From contig JABTTQ020001501.1 of assembly GCA_016081115.2 (NCBI GenBank), forward strand, positions 62,001-126,000: a DNA stretch of 64,000 nt, in the 5' to 3' direction. Source of the DNA: Rehmannia glutinosa (taxonomy: Eukaryota; Streptophyta; Magnoliopsida; Lamiales; Orobanchaceae). The translations under genes were made by a program, and so were the position numbers. A model generated the notes under the pieces. That model did not search any database and was not told where the DNA came from. It saw nothing but the letters and a program-made list of their open reading frames with translations. Shown in pieces: positions 12,115-23,098 of the stretch (position 1 is its first letter; each line of letters starts with the position of its first letter).

Positions 12115-12969
12115 TTATGAAGATGGAAAAACATCCTTAACCGCAGAAGCAGCCGTCAAGTAATTCAAAGTATTCCTCAGAGTCTCCTTCTCTCTCTTCA
12201 ATCTCATAGCCGTATCCTCAAGCTCAAGCAACGCCTGCTGCTCTCGCGGCGCCCCCTCAAAAGTACTCCCCACGAAAAACGAAAATGGCGTCGGAAAGAG
12301 ATTCCTCCTCAAATCCTGAACCTCCTTCTCCGGCTTCCCGTTCAGCCGGTTCGACAACCTGATCACATCCTTCATATACATTTCCACCTCATTGGCTAAA
12401 GCGTCCAAATCCTCGACCTCGCCGCCGGAGGGACGGTCCTCGAGCCACGTCACCTCCGCCACCAGATAGGGTTTCGTGCGGACTAATTTGGTGACGCGGA
12501 AACGCTCCTGCCCCTTGCAGATGAGGAAGAATCGGTCGTCGACGAGGCGCTCGTGCTTGACGACCTCCCCCACGCAGCCGACGTCCGCCGTGCCGGTGGC
12601 GGCGTCGGTGTAGATTACGCCGAACCGAAGGTCTGTGTGGAGGAGAGTGTGCATCATCATGCGGTAGCGGAATTCGAAGATTTGAAGGGGGAGAATCGCG
12701 CCGGGGAAGAGGACCAGCGGGAGGGGGAAGAGGGGGAGCTCAACGACGTCGTCTGATTTCGGGGAGTTAGTGTGGTGCTTTTCTGAGAACGAGGAGGCGG
12801 AGCAGCTCAAGGAATTTGGTTTGCGCCGCCGCTGGCGGCGGGGGTGGGAGGGAGTGAAAAATTTGTTGGTGGGTTTGGTGTAATGAGTGGGGTTTAAGTG
12901 GGGTTTGTGAGAAATTAAGGAAGAAGAGGAGGAAGATTGAGGGGAATGTAAGAGTTGAGGCAAAGCCAT
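12115..12969 (-). CDS. Plastid-targeted LON substrate-binding domain protein
   Basis: An intact single-exon gene of 284 aa. Residues 1 to about 65 are rich in Ser, Pro, His and Arg with almost no acidic residues, as in a chloroplast transit peptide. Residues about 75-280 are one LON N-terminal (substrate-binding) domain, opening with VELPLFPLPLVLFPGAILPL and containing FEFRYRMMM, FGVIYTD and GCVGEVVKHE. There is no AAA+ ATPase or Ser-Lys protease domain, so it is not a full Lon protease. It resembles the stand-alone plastid LON-domain proteins of Arabidopsis (such as At1g19740, as I recall). The molecular role is not established; substrate binding or an adaptor role is inference. It is GC-rich compared with its surroundings and has no frame breaks. 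The ATG is the first in frame and precedes the transit peptide. Confidence 0.93.
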   Translation of the reverse strand: MALPQLLHSPQSSSSSSLISHKPHLNPTHYTKPTNKFFTPSHPRRQRRRKPNSLSCSASSFSEKHHTNSPKSDDVVELPLFPLPLVLFPGAILPLQIFEFRYRMMMHTLLHTDLRFGVIYTDAATGTADVGCVGEVVKHERLVDDRFFLICKGQERFRVTKLVRTKPYLVAEVTWLEDRPSGGEVEDLDALANEVEMYMKDVIRLSNRLNGKPEKEVQDLRRNLFPTPFSFFVGSTFEGAPREQQALLELEDTAMRLKREKETLRNTLNYLTAASAVKDVFPSS

Positions 12970-13251
12970 TATAGGGGGATTTTTCTTGCTATGAGTGGGT
13001 AAGAGAAAGGTTTAGGAAGGGAGAAAGGGAGAATTAATGCAATAAATGAGAAGAAAATTAATGATTGGCATGTGGAATGAGGATTTTGTGGAGGAGATAG
13101 GAGATTGAAGGGTGGAATAATCTTTAGTACTCCATGGCTATTGATTTAATTAACATTGGGGGCGTCGGAGGACTGTGAGTGAGGTGTGGATAATGGAGGA
13201 AGATGAAGATTTTGTGTTGAGAACAAGAGTTGGGTGTGGTGTTGGGGTTTA

Positions 13252-13294
13252 CACGTGGAAATGTGTTTATCTCGAGCTTATTATGGAGCACGTG
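13252..13294 (-). promoter_or_regulatory. Two G-boxes upstream of the LON-domain gene
   Basis: CACGTG occurs at 13252-13257 (within ACACGTGG) and again at 13289-13294, about 285-325 bp upstream of the start codon. G-boxes bind bZIP and bHLH factors, and the ACGTGG form is also an ABA-response core. Two copies this close in an AT-rich promoter suggest light or stress control of this plastid gene. No clear TATA box was found nearer the start. Confidence 0.5.
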
Positions 13295-13489
13295 CCTACT
13301 ACTCCTTTGGCTTTGTCAATTTATAGATAAAATTGAGTGGTTCTTGTTCTTATCGTGTTCCTTTTTGGGTCAATTTTTTATTATATTGTAAGATAATTTG
13401 GAAAATCGTGTTTATTTGTGTCGATTTGTTAGTTGTGTTCGTATGATATTAGTGTTTCTCTCATAATTTCGGTCGAGTTCTTGTCATCA

Positions 13490-13790
13490 AGGTTGCAGTA
13501 AAATAGGCGTTAGTCGGGCTGCCAAGAATCGCGCCTAAAACCCAAGTTTTTTTTTTTTTTTTTTTTTTTTTTTTGTATTTTGGCCGATTTTTTCCGATTT
13601 TTGGCCGATTTTTTCCGACTAGACCGCCTAGCCGATTTTAGAAACGGCCGCGATAGCGCCCGCCAGCTTGCCGATTTTTTGCCCGGACGATTTTTTTTTT
13701 GCGATTTTGGGAAAATCGGATCGGCTTGTGGGCGCGCTAGCTAATCGGCGCTGAAAGCAGCGCGCTAGCCGATTTTTACAACATCGCTTG
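13490..13790. repeat. GC-rich CCGATTTT repeat element with poly-T core
   Basis: A compact block unlike its surroundings: a T run of about 31 (13544-13574), then repeated GCCGATTTTTTCCGATTTT words, then a GC-rich palindromic part (AGCGCGCTAGCCGATTTTT, about 13759-13777). The two edges, GTTGCAGTAAAATAGGCG and the reverse complement of CGATTTTTACAAC, are weakly inverted, so it may be a MITE-like dispersed repeat. No coding frame or target duplication is visible. Confidence 0.45.
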
Positions 13791-14080
13791 TCATATTATC
13801 GTGTCGTATCAAGGATTACGACCTGAATATGTTATTCTATTCCAAAACCGTATTTATCTATTTGTTTCGACATATCGATGATTCACACGTGTATACCACT
13901 TATCATGCATATTAGAAACCCACAATTTATTATTTATGCTTGAAACTTAGCATGACAAGTTGTTATTAGCATTTACAAAGTTGTTATACGCGTGACAACA
14001 ATCATACGTGCATATAAAATAAGATATGAAACATGATTTGAGAATAGAAGATATCAATTCCTGACTGACTACATGACCAC

Positions 14081-14142
14081 TAGCCATTTAGCATGGTGGT
14101 ATCACTTCCCTCATTTGCAGGAGAGATTGAGGTTCTATATCC
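14081..14142 (+). repeat. tRNA-like SINE head (upstream copy)
   Basis: An A-box-like TTTAGCATGGTGG (14087-14099) is followed after about 30 bp by a B-box-like GAGGTTCTATATCC (14129-14142). This spacing matches a tRNA-type internal RNA polymerase III promoter, as in plant SINEs. The body downstream is not recognisable. It is not a tRNA gene, because no cloverleaf forms. Confidence 0.45.
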
Positions 14143-14188
14143 AATATGGTGTGTGAGTAAATCAAATATTAATCAAATCGACCAACTT

Positions 14189-14246
14189 GTAGTTCAAGTG
14201 GTATTATTCACTTATTACAATGGTGTTAACCAGGGTTCAAACCATG
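14189..14246 (+). repeat. tRNA-like SINE head split by the Gypsy insertion
   Basis: A-box TGTAGTTCAAGTGG (14189-14202) and B-box GGGTTCAAACC (14233-14243) are spaced as in tRNA-derived SINEs. The Gypsy element starts at 14247, three bases after the B-box, and the rest of the sequence resumes at 20834 after the duplicated CCATG. Confidence 0.55.
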
Positions 14247-15061
14247 TGATGTGAACCGTAGCAACGAACGTTTATACGACCCAAACAACCATATGTTGTT
14301 AACCCAAGATCTTCACTAGTTCGGTTAAAATTGGTGGAAACTCGATTCGCTTTTCTTAGCGGAAGCGAGAACCCTAGTATGCGAAGACGCCACAACAATT
14401 ATGGATTATTGTTTGATAAGTCGAAAATTGCAAATGAAATGAGCTTAAATCTTGAAGCACTTGGAAAAACACTCAATTTGAGAGTAAAATATGAATTCAA
14501 TCGATAAAACTAATGAAAAAGAACAAGTGTTCACCCTTATATGCCGTGTAAATAAACACGCCCACACGTGTTTCTCACGCCATTGCCAAGCACATCAATG
14601 TAACTAAACACCGCCCACCCGTGTTTCTCACGGCGCCGCCCCTTCGACTTTGACTTCGATTTTGTCCCCTTCTCGTCCCAACTCAAAATATCAACTTAAG
14701 ATGCGACCTTAAAGGTTTATTTGGCCTCTAAGACATAAAAATGACTCAAAACAAATCAAACTCGACTAACTACGATAAACGAATACAAGTGCACTATTGA
14801 GAACTTGATCACAAAGTCTTCAAGATGAAAATGACATGTATTCCATGGCATCCTCCACTTGCTCAGTCCGAGGTGGACTTGAACGTTGATGATGTGAATC
14901 ATTTGGACCACCCGAACATCTTCCTCCATCGGCAACACACTCTCGCCTCATTTTCAATGATTTGGATCAGTGCATTGAGTCTTCCTTGAACTTCCTTGCT
15001 CGAGCCCTTGTCACCGGACCAACCGCACTATTATCGGTCTTTCGTCCACGGATTCTCATCA
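14247..15061 (-). repeat. 3' LTR of the 14-21 kb Gypsy element
   Basis: 815 bp, 143 bp shorter than its partner at 19876-20833. The difference is mainly an internal deletion of about 150 bp at 14543-14544: both LTRs read CACCCTTATATG, and the partner then has extra palindrome-rich sequence (20172-20315) before both continue with GTGTAAATAAACACGCCCAC. The last pol codons (GPVTRARARKFKE, about 15030-14980) run into this LTR, so pol ends inside it. Confidence 0.85.
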
Positions 15062-17470
15062 TTTTCTCCTCTTGAGAAAGATTTTTCCTCAAATCCGAAC
15101 TTGCATCAAATGGACTAAGATCATCAACATTAAAAGAAACACTAATCCCATACTCGCCCGACAAGTCAATTTTGTAGGCATTATCATTGATTCGCTCAAG
15201 ATCTTGGAATGGACCATCTCCACGAGGCCGCAATTTGACTTTCGCGCCCGGATTTTTTTGGGACGCGTATGTTCCCAAACCCAATCACCCTACTCAAACA
15301 CCATCTTCTTACGATGCTTGTTACTTTGGCTTTGTATGCATCGTTATGTTCACTGCTCGATATTGAACCTTGCTTTCTCATGTAAATCGTTTCACAAAGT
15401 CGCCTTTCTTCGCCCATCTAAGTTAACATGCAAGAGAAAATGGTAAAGGTGATAAATCTAATGGGGTTAGCGATTAAAAACCGTAAACATGTTCAAATGG
15501 TGAAAACTTCGACGCAGAAAAGAACAACACGATCATAAGCAAACTCAACATGCGGTAAACACTCTTCCTACATTTTAATATTCTTTTTAATGACAGCCCT
15601 TAACAACATGGACAAAGTTCTATTTACTACTTTGTTTGATCATCCGTTTGGGGATGACAAGTAGTAGAAAATAATAATTTAGTTCCCATTTTTCCCCATA
15701 AGGTCTTCCAAAAGTAACTTAAGAACTTAACATCCCTATCCGAAACAATGGTCTTAGGCATACCATGCAATTTCACAACTTCTCGAAAAGAACAAATTAG
15801 CAATCAAAGATGCATTATCGGTTTTTATGACAAGGAATAAAATGTGCCATCTTTGAAAAATGATCTACGACAACAAATATGAATGGACCCGTGTTTAGTT
15901 CTCGGAAGTCCTACACAAAGTCCATAGAAATATCAACCCAAGGTGTTGTCGGTATGGGGAAGGCGTGTAAAGACCCCGGTTTTGAAGTCGAGATTTAGCT
16001 TGCTTACAAGTAACACATCTAAGTACAAATACGTTCAACATCACACTTCATATGTGGCCAATAGAAATGCTCTTGCAAGATCGCTAAGGTTTTGGCTACC
16101 CCAAAATGTCCCATAAGACCCCACTATGTGATTCCCTCACTAGTAAGTCCTCAATGAACATTCAGAATGCACAATTTATCTTCTCGAAATAGAAAATCAT
16201 TATGTCGATAAAACTTATCCATGCCCCTTTTTGCATGCAACAAACGACTCGTCAAAATCAAGATCATGCAAGTACAACTCTTTAATATGTTCAAATCCAA
16301 GAATTTTATCATCTAAAGTAGAGATAAGAGTGTACCCCGAGATAATGCGTCTACTACAACATTAGTCTTACCTTGCTTGTACCGGATGACATAAGAAAAC
16401 ATCTCGATGAACTCAAGCCCGCAAGCGTGTCGCTTGTTCAACTTTTGCTGCCCCGAGACACTTTAATGACTCGTGATCAATATGAATTATGAATTCCTTG
16501 TCATAAATAATGATGTCATGTTTTCAAGGCCCGAACTAAAGCATACAACTCTTGTCGTGACGTCCGATAGTTTAAGGCCGCTCCGCTCAATTTCTCGCTA
16601 AAGAATGCGTTCGGCGCCCCTCTTGCATCAATACGGCCCAATCCCAACTCTTGACGCATCACACTTGATCTCAAAAACTTGGTGAAATCCGCAATGCTAG
16701 TAAATGTGCATGTGTTAACCTTTCTTTAAGCAACTCTAATGCCTTGTCTTGGGCTTCACCCCACCGAAATGCAACACTCTTTTAATGGTCTCCGTCAATG
16801 GCGCTACTATAGTGCTAAAATCTTGTACAAACCTCTCGATAAAAACTCGCAAGCCCATGGAAGCTACGGATTTGATGCCGATGTCTTTGGCTTAGGCCAA
16901 TCCCGAATAGCCTTAATTTTATCCTTGTCCACAGTGATTCCCATTGAGCTCACTACAAACTCCAAAAATATCAATTGCTTGGAACAAAATGTGCATTTCT
17001 TGATATTTGCATATAGTTGTTCTTTCCTCAACACTTCTAATACCGCAAGTGATCTAAGTGTTCGTACAATGATTTACCAATAAATGCCCTCAAAATATAG
17101 TTCATCAATCTCATAAATGTGCTTGGTGCATTAGTTAGCCCAAACGGCATAACTAACCACTCATACAAACTATGCTTGGTTTGAAAAGCCGCTTCCACTC
17201 ATCTCCTTTCCGCATCCGAACCGATGATATCCGCTCCTTAAATCTATCTTGGAGAAGATGCTAGACCCATGAAGCTCGCCCAACATATCATCCAAGCGAG
17301 GTATGGGGTGTCGATACTTAATAGTGATGTTATTAATAGCCCCCGACAATCCACACACATCCTCCACGAATTGTCTTTCTTTGGAACTAGTAATACCGGA
17401 TCGCACACGGACTTATACTCTCCCGAATGAGTTTCTTACTCAACAATTCATCAACTTGCCGCAATTCCTT
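14967..17470 (-). pseudogene. Gypsy pol: RT, RNase H and integrase, broken
   Basis: RT fragments include SIFSKIDLRSGYH (about 17265-17225) and LVMPFGLTNAP (about 17155-17120). Immediately after FIGK (about 17080) the protein jumps to SLYEHLDHLR, so the segment normally carrying the catalytic F/Y-x-DD motif is missing. Integrase pieces include HFYWPHMKCDVERIC (about 16070-16020), PWVDISMDFV and VVDHFSKMAHFIP (about 15940-15840). The final stretch (15284-14967) is an integrase C-terminal domain ending in GPVTRARARKF. Many frameshifts make it non-functional even apart from the lost catalytic residues. Confidence 0.85.
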
Positions 17471-18173
17471 GGTATCCTCCCGGGTTGGACTCGTATGCCG
17501 GTCAGTTCGGTAAAGACGCCCGGAATGAAGTCAACTGTGCTCAATCCCCAAATAGGCGGTAATCCATCCGCATCTCGCCAGAAACACATCCTCAAATTCC
17601 CGCAACAAAGACAACACAGTAATCGGGCAAATCGGGGTTAAGATCACAAGTAGATAAACAAGTGCCCTTGTAAAACCAAGAGTATCATCAAACAACCACT
17701 CGTTGTGACTTTCCTAAGATCACTCATTTTTGCCATTAAATTTATTTTTCCCTCATTTCTTACCTCAAGGCCATTCGTCCCCCTTCGGTTTTTCGGCCCT
17801 CTCATTAATATCACTCTCCTTTTTCCTAGCTATCTCTCGTGCCTCGATTCTACCCTTAGCCTAGGACCCTCACTCTTGTTTTCCCTCAAGCTCTTCTTTT
17901 TCTTGGCTTTATTTTGTTTTTTCTTCTCACTAGCCGAATTCTCTTTTTCTTTTGCCTCCGCCCTCGATTTTATTTGATCCTCATAAATTTCTTTTGGAGT
18001 CAAAGGCACAAGTACAAAACTTTTTTGGTTATGAACTGTAGTATATGGTTGGTGTAACCGTCATGTTGTACTCTCCAATCAAACCGCCACGGTCTACAAA
18101 ATAAGATGTGCCCCTATTTGGAATGCTACTTCGCCTACTTAGTGATTCGCATATCCCCACAAGCAAATAACCA

Positions 18174-19501
18174 CTACAATTTATATGGTTTTTGGTGTTT
18201 CATCTTTGGAATCCCCAATTTCTCTACCAACTTTGTGCTAGCTATATTAGTGCAACTACCACCGTCTATAATAACACTACACACCTTTCCATTGACAAAA
18301 CACCTTGGTGAAAGATGTTTTCTCATTTGGACTCCCTTATCCGACTTAGGTTGAATACTCAAGACCCTCTCGGGACACTAAAGACAACGCATCCCCTCTC
18401 GTCGGCTCGCTACCTCCGTAATATCCTCTAACTATGACATATCACTATAATCCAACTCTCTCTCACTTCCCGACTCCAATTTACCGTTATCACGCAACAC
18501 CAACACCCTCTTATTTGGACATTGACTAGCAATATGCCCCAAACCATGACACTTAAAGCATTTAGTATCCTCGCCGAGTAGTAGAGGGTTGACCGACTTT
18601 CTTTGGTTTAGGCTCTGGCCGCCTCTCCCCTTTTTTCTCGTTGTTTTCAAAGTTTCAAACTCGCTCCTCCTTTTGATGGTGTTTGCTTTCCATGCATTGG
18701 AGTAAAAACTCGTAGTCCGTCGGTTGAAACCCCTCATCTTGAGTTGTCGCTCAACTTTCACCGCCATGTGCACCATCTCCTCGAGATTGACACATAAGCT
18801 ATAGGAGTATTCACCGTGAGAAATCTCGCCATCGTAACCTTCTCGATCCTCATCTATATTAGCTCTTGCTATTAACATCTCCATATCTTTATGGTAATCC
18901 TCTACGCTTCGACCCATGTGTCAATCTCTTCAACCTTTGATAGTTAATAATGATTTGGTACAATGCGACGCCGCATCAAACTTCCCATCTCCTCCCATGT
19001 GGAAATGGATCGCCGCCGCTTCTCCTCCTCGGGACCATTAATTGATCCCACCAAACACTTGCATAGTTCGAGAATTCAGTTGATGCCAATTTCACTTTTT
19101 TCAATTTGGAGTAATTCGCATTCAAACACATTCTCGATTTTCCTCTCCCAATCCAGATAGTATATGGATCACTCTTTTCCTAGAACGATGGAATTTGCAT
19201 TTTGATGTTACTCAAATTGCCATCCTCCATTCCCCTATCACCTCTATTTCCAAGCCAACCTCTCGCTCAATTATAATTTTCTCCCTTTCGGAATCAAAAT
19301 CATCCATCTCATCCGCCCATTCCTCCATTTCAAACCTTCTGTGCCTCCATCCCCAAGAATAAGCTCCTCTATTTTCGGCGCCTCACCGGGATCCCCGTAT
19401 GTCTCGATCATCACTTTCTTCATGAGGCTTGCAAGTGCCTCCATATGCAACTTATTACCTAAATCCAATGGTTGTCGGTTTTTCTGACATGGTTGATTCA
19501 C
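18174..19501 (-). pseudogene. Gypsy gag and protease, broken
   Basis: Gag pieces: an N-terminal part (19501-19271), a central part with VEDYHKDMEMLIARANI (about 18910-18860), and a zinc knuckle CFKCHGLGHIASQC (about 18560-18515, CX2CX4HX4C intact). The aspartic protease follows at 18362-18174, with IIDGGSCTNIAS at the active-site region where D-S/T-G is usual. Frame breaks separate the parts. The + strand here shows only antisense shadows. Confidence 0.8.
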
Positions 19502-19875
19502 TCCCTCACGTGTATACGCCGTGTATCACTCAACTCACAATTTCCAAGTACTCGCACTTGTTACGATAATAAACCAATCAATCAATCAATCGCAAAGCAG
19601 CCCCAACAAACCAAGACAATGACCAAGCTAAAAACAGATTTCAATAAGATGAAATTGAAGACTAGGGTTTACAAATCCCGATTTTTTTAATTTTTCGAAT
19701 TATTTTTTGCACGCGGATTATGATTCTTTACCCGCCGATTTTTCTCGCACAAATTTTGAATTTCTCTCTTTTGTTTGTACCCTTGAAGAACTAGGGTTTA
19801 AAAAATTTCGAAAATAACAAGGATTAAAGAACACAAGGATAGATTTAACGCTGCTACATGGCTTTGATTACCAAT

Positions 19876-20833
19876 CGATGTGAACCGTAGCAACGAACGT
19901 GCATACGACCCAAACAACCATATGTTGTGAACCCAAGATCTTCACTAGTTCGGTTAAATTGGTGGAAATCTCGACCGTTGTTTAGCAAAGGAAGAACCTC
20001 GATATGCGAAGATACCACAAACAATTATGGATTATTATTGCTCGATAAGTCGATAATTGCAAAATGAAGCTTAAATCTTGAAGCACTTGGAAAAACACTC
20101 AATTTGAGAGTAAAATATGAATTCAATTGATAAAATTACTAATGAAAAAGAAAAGTGTTCACCCTTATATGGGATCCCAAACCCTAACCCTACTAGAAAC
20201 AACTTAAAATTTGAAAACGGAAACAAAATCGAACAGGACTCAAAAATGCGGCCGTAAGCATGGTCGTGTTCTTGAACACGGCCAGCCGTGTTGCTCACGC
20301 GTCTCGAACACGCATCGTGTAAATAAACACGCCCACCCGTGTTTCTCACGCCATTGTCAAGCACGGCCGTGCAACTAAACACGACCCACCCGTGTTTCTC
20401 ATGGCGCGCCGCCTTCGACTTTGTCTTCGATTTTATTCCCTTCTCATCCCAAACTCGAAATATCAACTTAAGACGCGGCCTTAAAGGTTTATTTAGCCTC
20501 CAAGACATAAAAATGACTCAAAACAAATCAAACCACGACTAACTACGATAAACGATTACAAAGACACTATTGAGAACTTGATCACAAAGTCTTCAAGATG
20601 CAAAATGACTTGTATTTCATGGCATCCTCCACTCGCTTCATGGAGGCGGACTCTGAACGTTGATGATGCGAATCAACTGGACCACCCGAATATTTTTCTC
20701 CATCGTAACGCACTCTCTCTTTTGAATAACGTGGATCAACCCATCGAGTGCTTCCTTGAACTTCCTTGCTCGAGCCCTCGCCACCGACCAACCGGCACCG
20801 ACATCGAGTCTTTCGGCCCACGGATTCTCATCA
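19876..20833 (-). repeat. 5' LTR of the Gypsy element, with Met-tRNA-like PBS beside it
   Basis: 958 bp, the fuller copy of the LTR. The interior begins at 19875 going down, with TTGGTAATCAAAGCCATG on the minus strand (about 19874-19857), close to the usual Met-tRNA primer site but with small changes. The LTR has a palindrome-rich block at about 20245-20405, including CGTGTTC-TT-GAACACG (20265-20280) and the perfect GCACGGCCGTGC (20361-20372). Confidence 0.85.
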
Positions 20834-22543
20834 CCATGTATCTTTCAATTTTTGAAATTTATTCCCTTCCCTCCAACCACTACTCCCAAATTATTCAAAA
20901 ATTCGTGTGACTACATCATAATAATAGAATCATAGATAGTACAACTATAGAAGTACGGAAATATATATAAAACCCACAATTTAGCAAAGGTCTATGAGAA
21001 ACATAAATCCAAACACGTGCATTAATGAAAATATCAGTTCTGGTAGTTTAAACTACTGTGTGTCTAATGAATATTCTAGATCGATTAAATTGTAATTTAT
21101 ATATAAGTTTGGAATTTATATATAAGTTTGGACGCAATTGATAAGATGTATTTCAATTAAATCTGCAAGAAATCTGATTCATGAGTACCAAAATTGGATG
21201 AAAGTCGAGTTTCATATTTTCCGACTCGTTGCACTTAAGGGATTTTAAGAGTTTTAGGATTCATTTGTATGAAATTGGATGGAAATTGTACATATTTTGA
21301 TGCGTTGCGCTTAAGGGTTTTAACTTTTAAAGGTTTTTGGGATATTTCTAGAATTAATTTTTGATGATTCAGGTTAGTCTCCTCCGTCGATACGAGTCTA
21401 ATGATCTAATTCGTTAGATCCAAATATTCGACCGGTCAACCCACCAATAGCCCGCAAAAAGTACCAATACCACATCCGTGGTGGGGCGCTAATACATTTT
21501 AGGAGGTTGCTAATACATTTTAGAGGACTACTAATACTTTTTGAGGGAAAACTAATATTTTTAGGGTGCTACCAAATATTTTTCGGGATGACTCATCGAT
21601 ACTTTTTGGGTGAAGAACTAATACTTTTATGGGGAATCGCTAATATTTTTATGAGGAAAACTATTACTTTTCAAGAGGAATACTAATATACATTTAATCG
21701 GACAAAAATAATTTTAAATAAGATTACTAATACGTTTTAGTAGGAATACTAATACTCTTGATGGAAAAAAATAAATCTTTTTCAAGAGGATTAAAAAAAA
21801 CTGTTCAAGCAAATTACTAATACATTTCATCGTTACTACTAATACTTTTTTTGAGGGATCGTTAATACTTTTGGGAGTAAAAGCTAATTACATTCAAAGT
21901 AGAACTACTAAAATACTCTCAAGGAACTACTAATACTTTTTCGGCGAACTACTAATACTTTTCGAATAACCTTTGCTCCATAATATTACAAACACGCCAC
22001 CGACGCATTTAAATTACGAAAAACCGTGTTGGGTTGGATCCGTCTAACGAAAAAGACATTGGGGATAGATAGTCTGGCAGGAGCTTTTGTTTTTTCATTT
22101 TTGAAGTTTGAATTCTTCTTCTTTGTTTTTTCCTCAAGAACTTGCCACAAGTCCCATTTGTTTTGTCAAACTCCATTTTATAGAACCCACTGAAAATATC
22201 TTCTTTTAATTTTGGATATTAAATTGATGAATATTCAATTAGAATTTGATCATTTTGCGTTTTTCATACTGAGAGAAAACCAATTACTTTCTTAATTTGG
22301 CTCTTAACATTTTTCTCCAAAAACATTTCAACCACCAAGGTCACCCTCAAGAGAGAGACGCAGTGCCATACAAATTATTCAATGAGGTGAACGGTGCTGA
22401 ATGCCTTCGGAATCAACTTCATGTTTTGTTGGTTGCTTAGCTAAAAATATCTACTAGGAGTATTGAAATCGTGCTTTGGACTTGGTTTTAGAATATCTTG
22501 ACAAATTACAACCGATTACAAACTATTATATGTGTATGTTTGG
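20834..22543. other. Intergenic DNA with degenerate minisatellite
   Basis: No gene supported. The first bases continue the SINE-like sequence interrupted by the Gypsy element. At 21113-21131 a short 'tttatatataagtttgga' unit is doubled. The main feature is the CTAATAYTTTT array at 21485-21970, listed separately. 21970-22543 is AT-rich with nothing recognised. Confidence 0.6.
21485..21970 (+). repeat. Degenerate CTAATAYTTTT minisatellite
   Basis: About 20 units of roughly 20-30 bp, each with a core close to (A/G)CTAATACTTTT followed by a G-rich tail such as GAGGGAA, TGGGGAA or AGAGGAA. Good units lie at about 21488, 21515, 21547, 21622, 21648, 21720, 21835 and 21925-21960. Unit length varies and units are diverged, so this is old. 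Short TTACTTTT motifs of a similar flavour recur in the repeats at 32855-33470 and around 33800-34140. Confidence 0.65.
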
Positions 22544-22827
22544 TAAAACTGGCAAAATGTAGCTCGACCAGTGGTGGTCCGACGGTCAAGTTTGGCCTAA
22601 GTCGGGCCATGATTTTATAGGCCCAAAAAAATCGGGCCTATTTGGCCCAACTTGATAGACCCATGGGCCAGGGTTAACCCGACTTTTAGCCCAGCCCAAA
22701 AAGTTTTATGTACAAAAATGCACACATTGGTTGGGTCATGTATTTTTGTGGCGGCTTGCACTGGACTTTTTAAAAGCCCGATGGGTTAGAATCGAGCCAA
22801 CCCGATTCAATTCATTTGCCACCTCTA
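22544..22827. mobile_element. hAT-type MITE with 8-bp TSD
   Basis: A 284-bp element flanked by ATGTTTGG (22536-22543 and 22828-22835). Read from the right end it begins TAGAGGTGGCAAATG, the usual hAT MITE terminus; the left end TAAAACTGGCAAAATG is its diverged partner. The interior is rich in GGGCC and GGCCCA words. No coding capacity. Confidence 0.75.
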
Positions 22828-23098
22828 ATGTTTGGTAATTGGCTTCCCCCACAGCCAATCTTCTCATTTTCTTACCCCAATCACCAACTAATACACACAT
22901 TTTCCAACATCACATCAAACTTCTGGTTCCCTCGAAAACTTCTCCCTCAATCACTTAATAAACATACCAAATCTCCTCGTTTGAAATGACGAAATATTTT
23001 TTAATAGTATTGAAAATAACTTAGGCTAAGAAAATGTTGTTAAAGATTATAGGTCTAACCGAATATTCTTTACAAATTGCATTTGATGCAAGCATTTG

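Larger units (their letters stand above)
14247..20833 (-). mobile_element. Complete but dead Ty3/Gypsy element
   Basis: A full-length LTR retrotransposon read on the minus strand, with a perfect 5-bp target duplication CCATG (14242-14246 and 20834-20838) and termini TGATG...CATCA. LTRs are 14247-15061 and 19876-20833. Inside, in transcription order, are gag (about 19500-18432), protease (about 18360-18175), a Lys/Glu-rich linker (about 17980-17700), reverse transcriptase (about 17470-16950), RNase H (about 16900-16480) and integrase (about 16100-15270). Integrase after RT/RNase H defines Ty3/Gypsy. The coding part is full of frameshifts and the RT catalytic motif is deleted. The finer lineage is unclear. 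Confidence 0.9.

Noticed and set aside
17705..17977. Plus-strand hydrophobic open frame
   Set aside because: Antisense shadow of the Lys/Glu-rich linker between Gypsy protease and RT on the minus strand.
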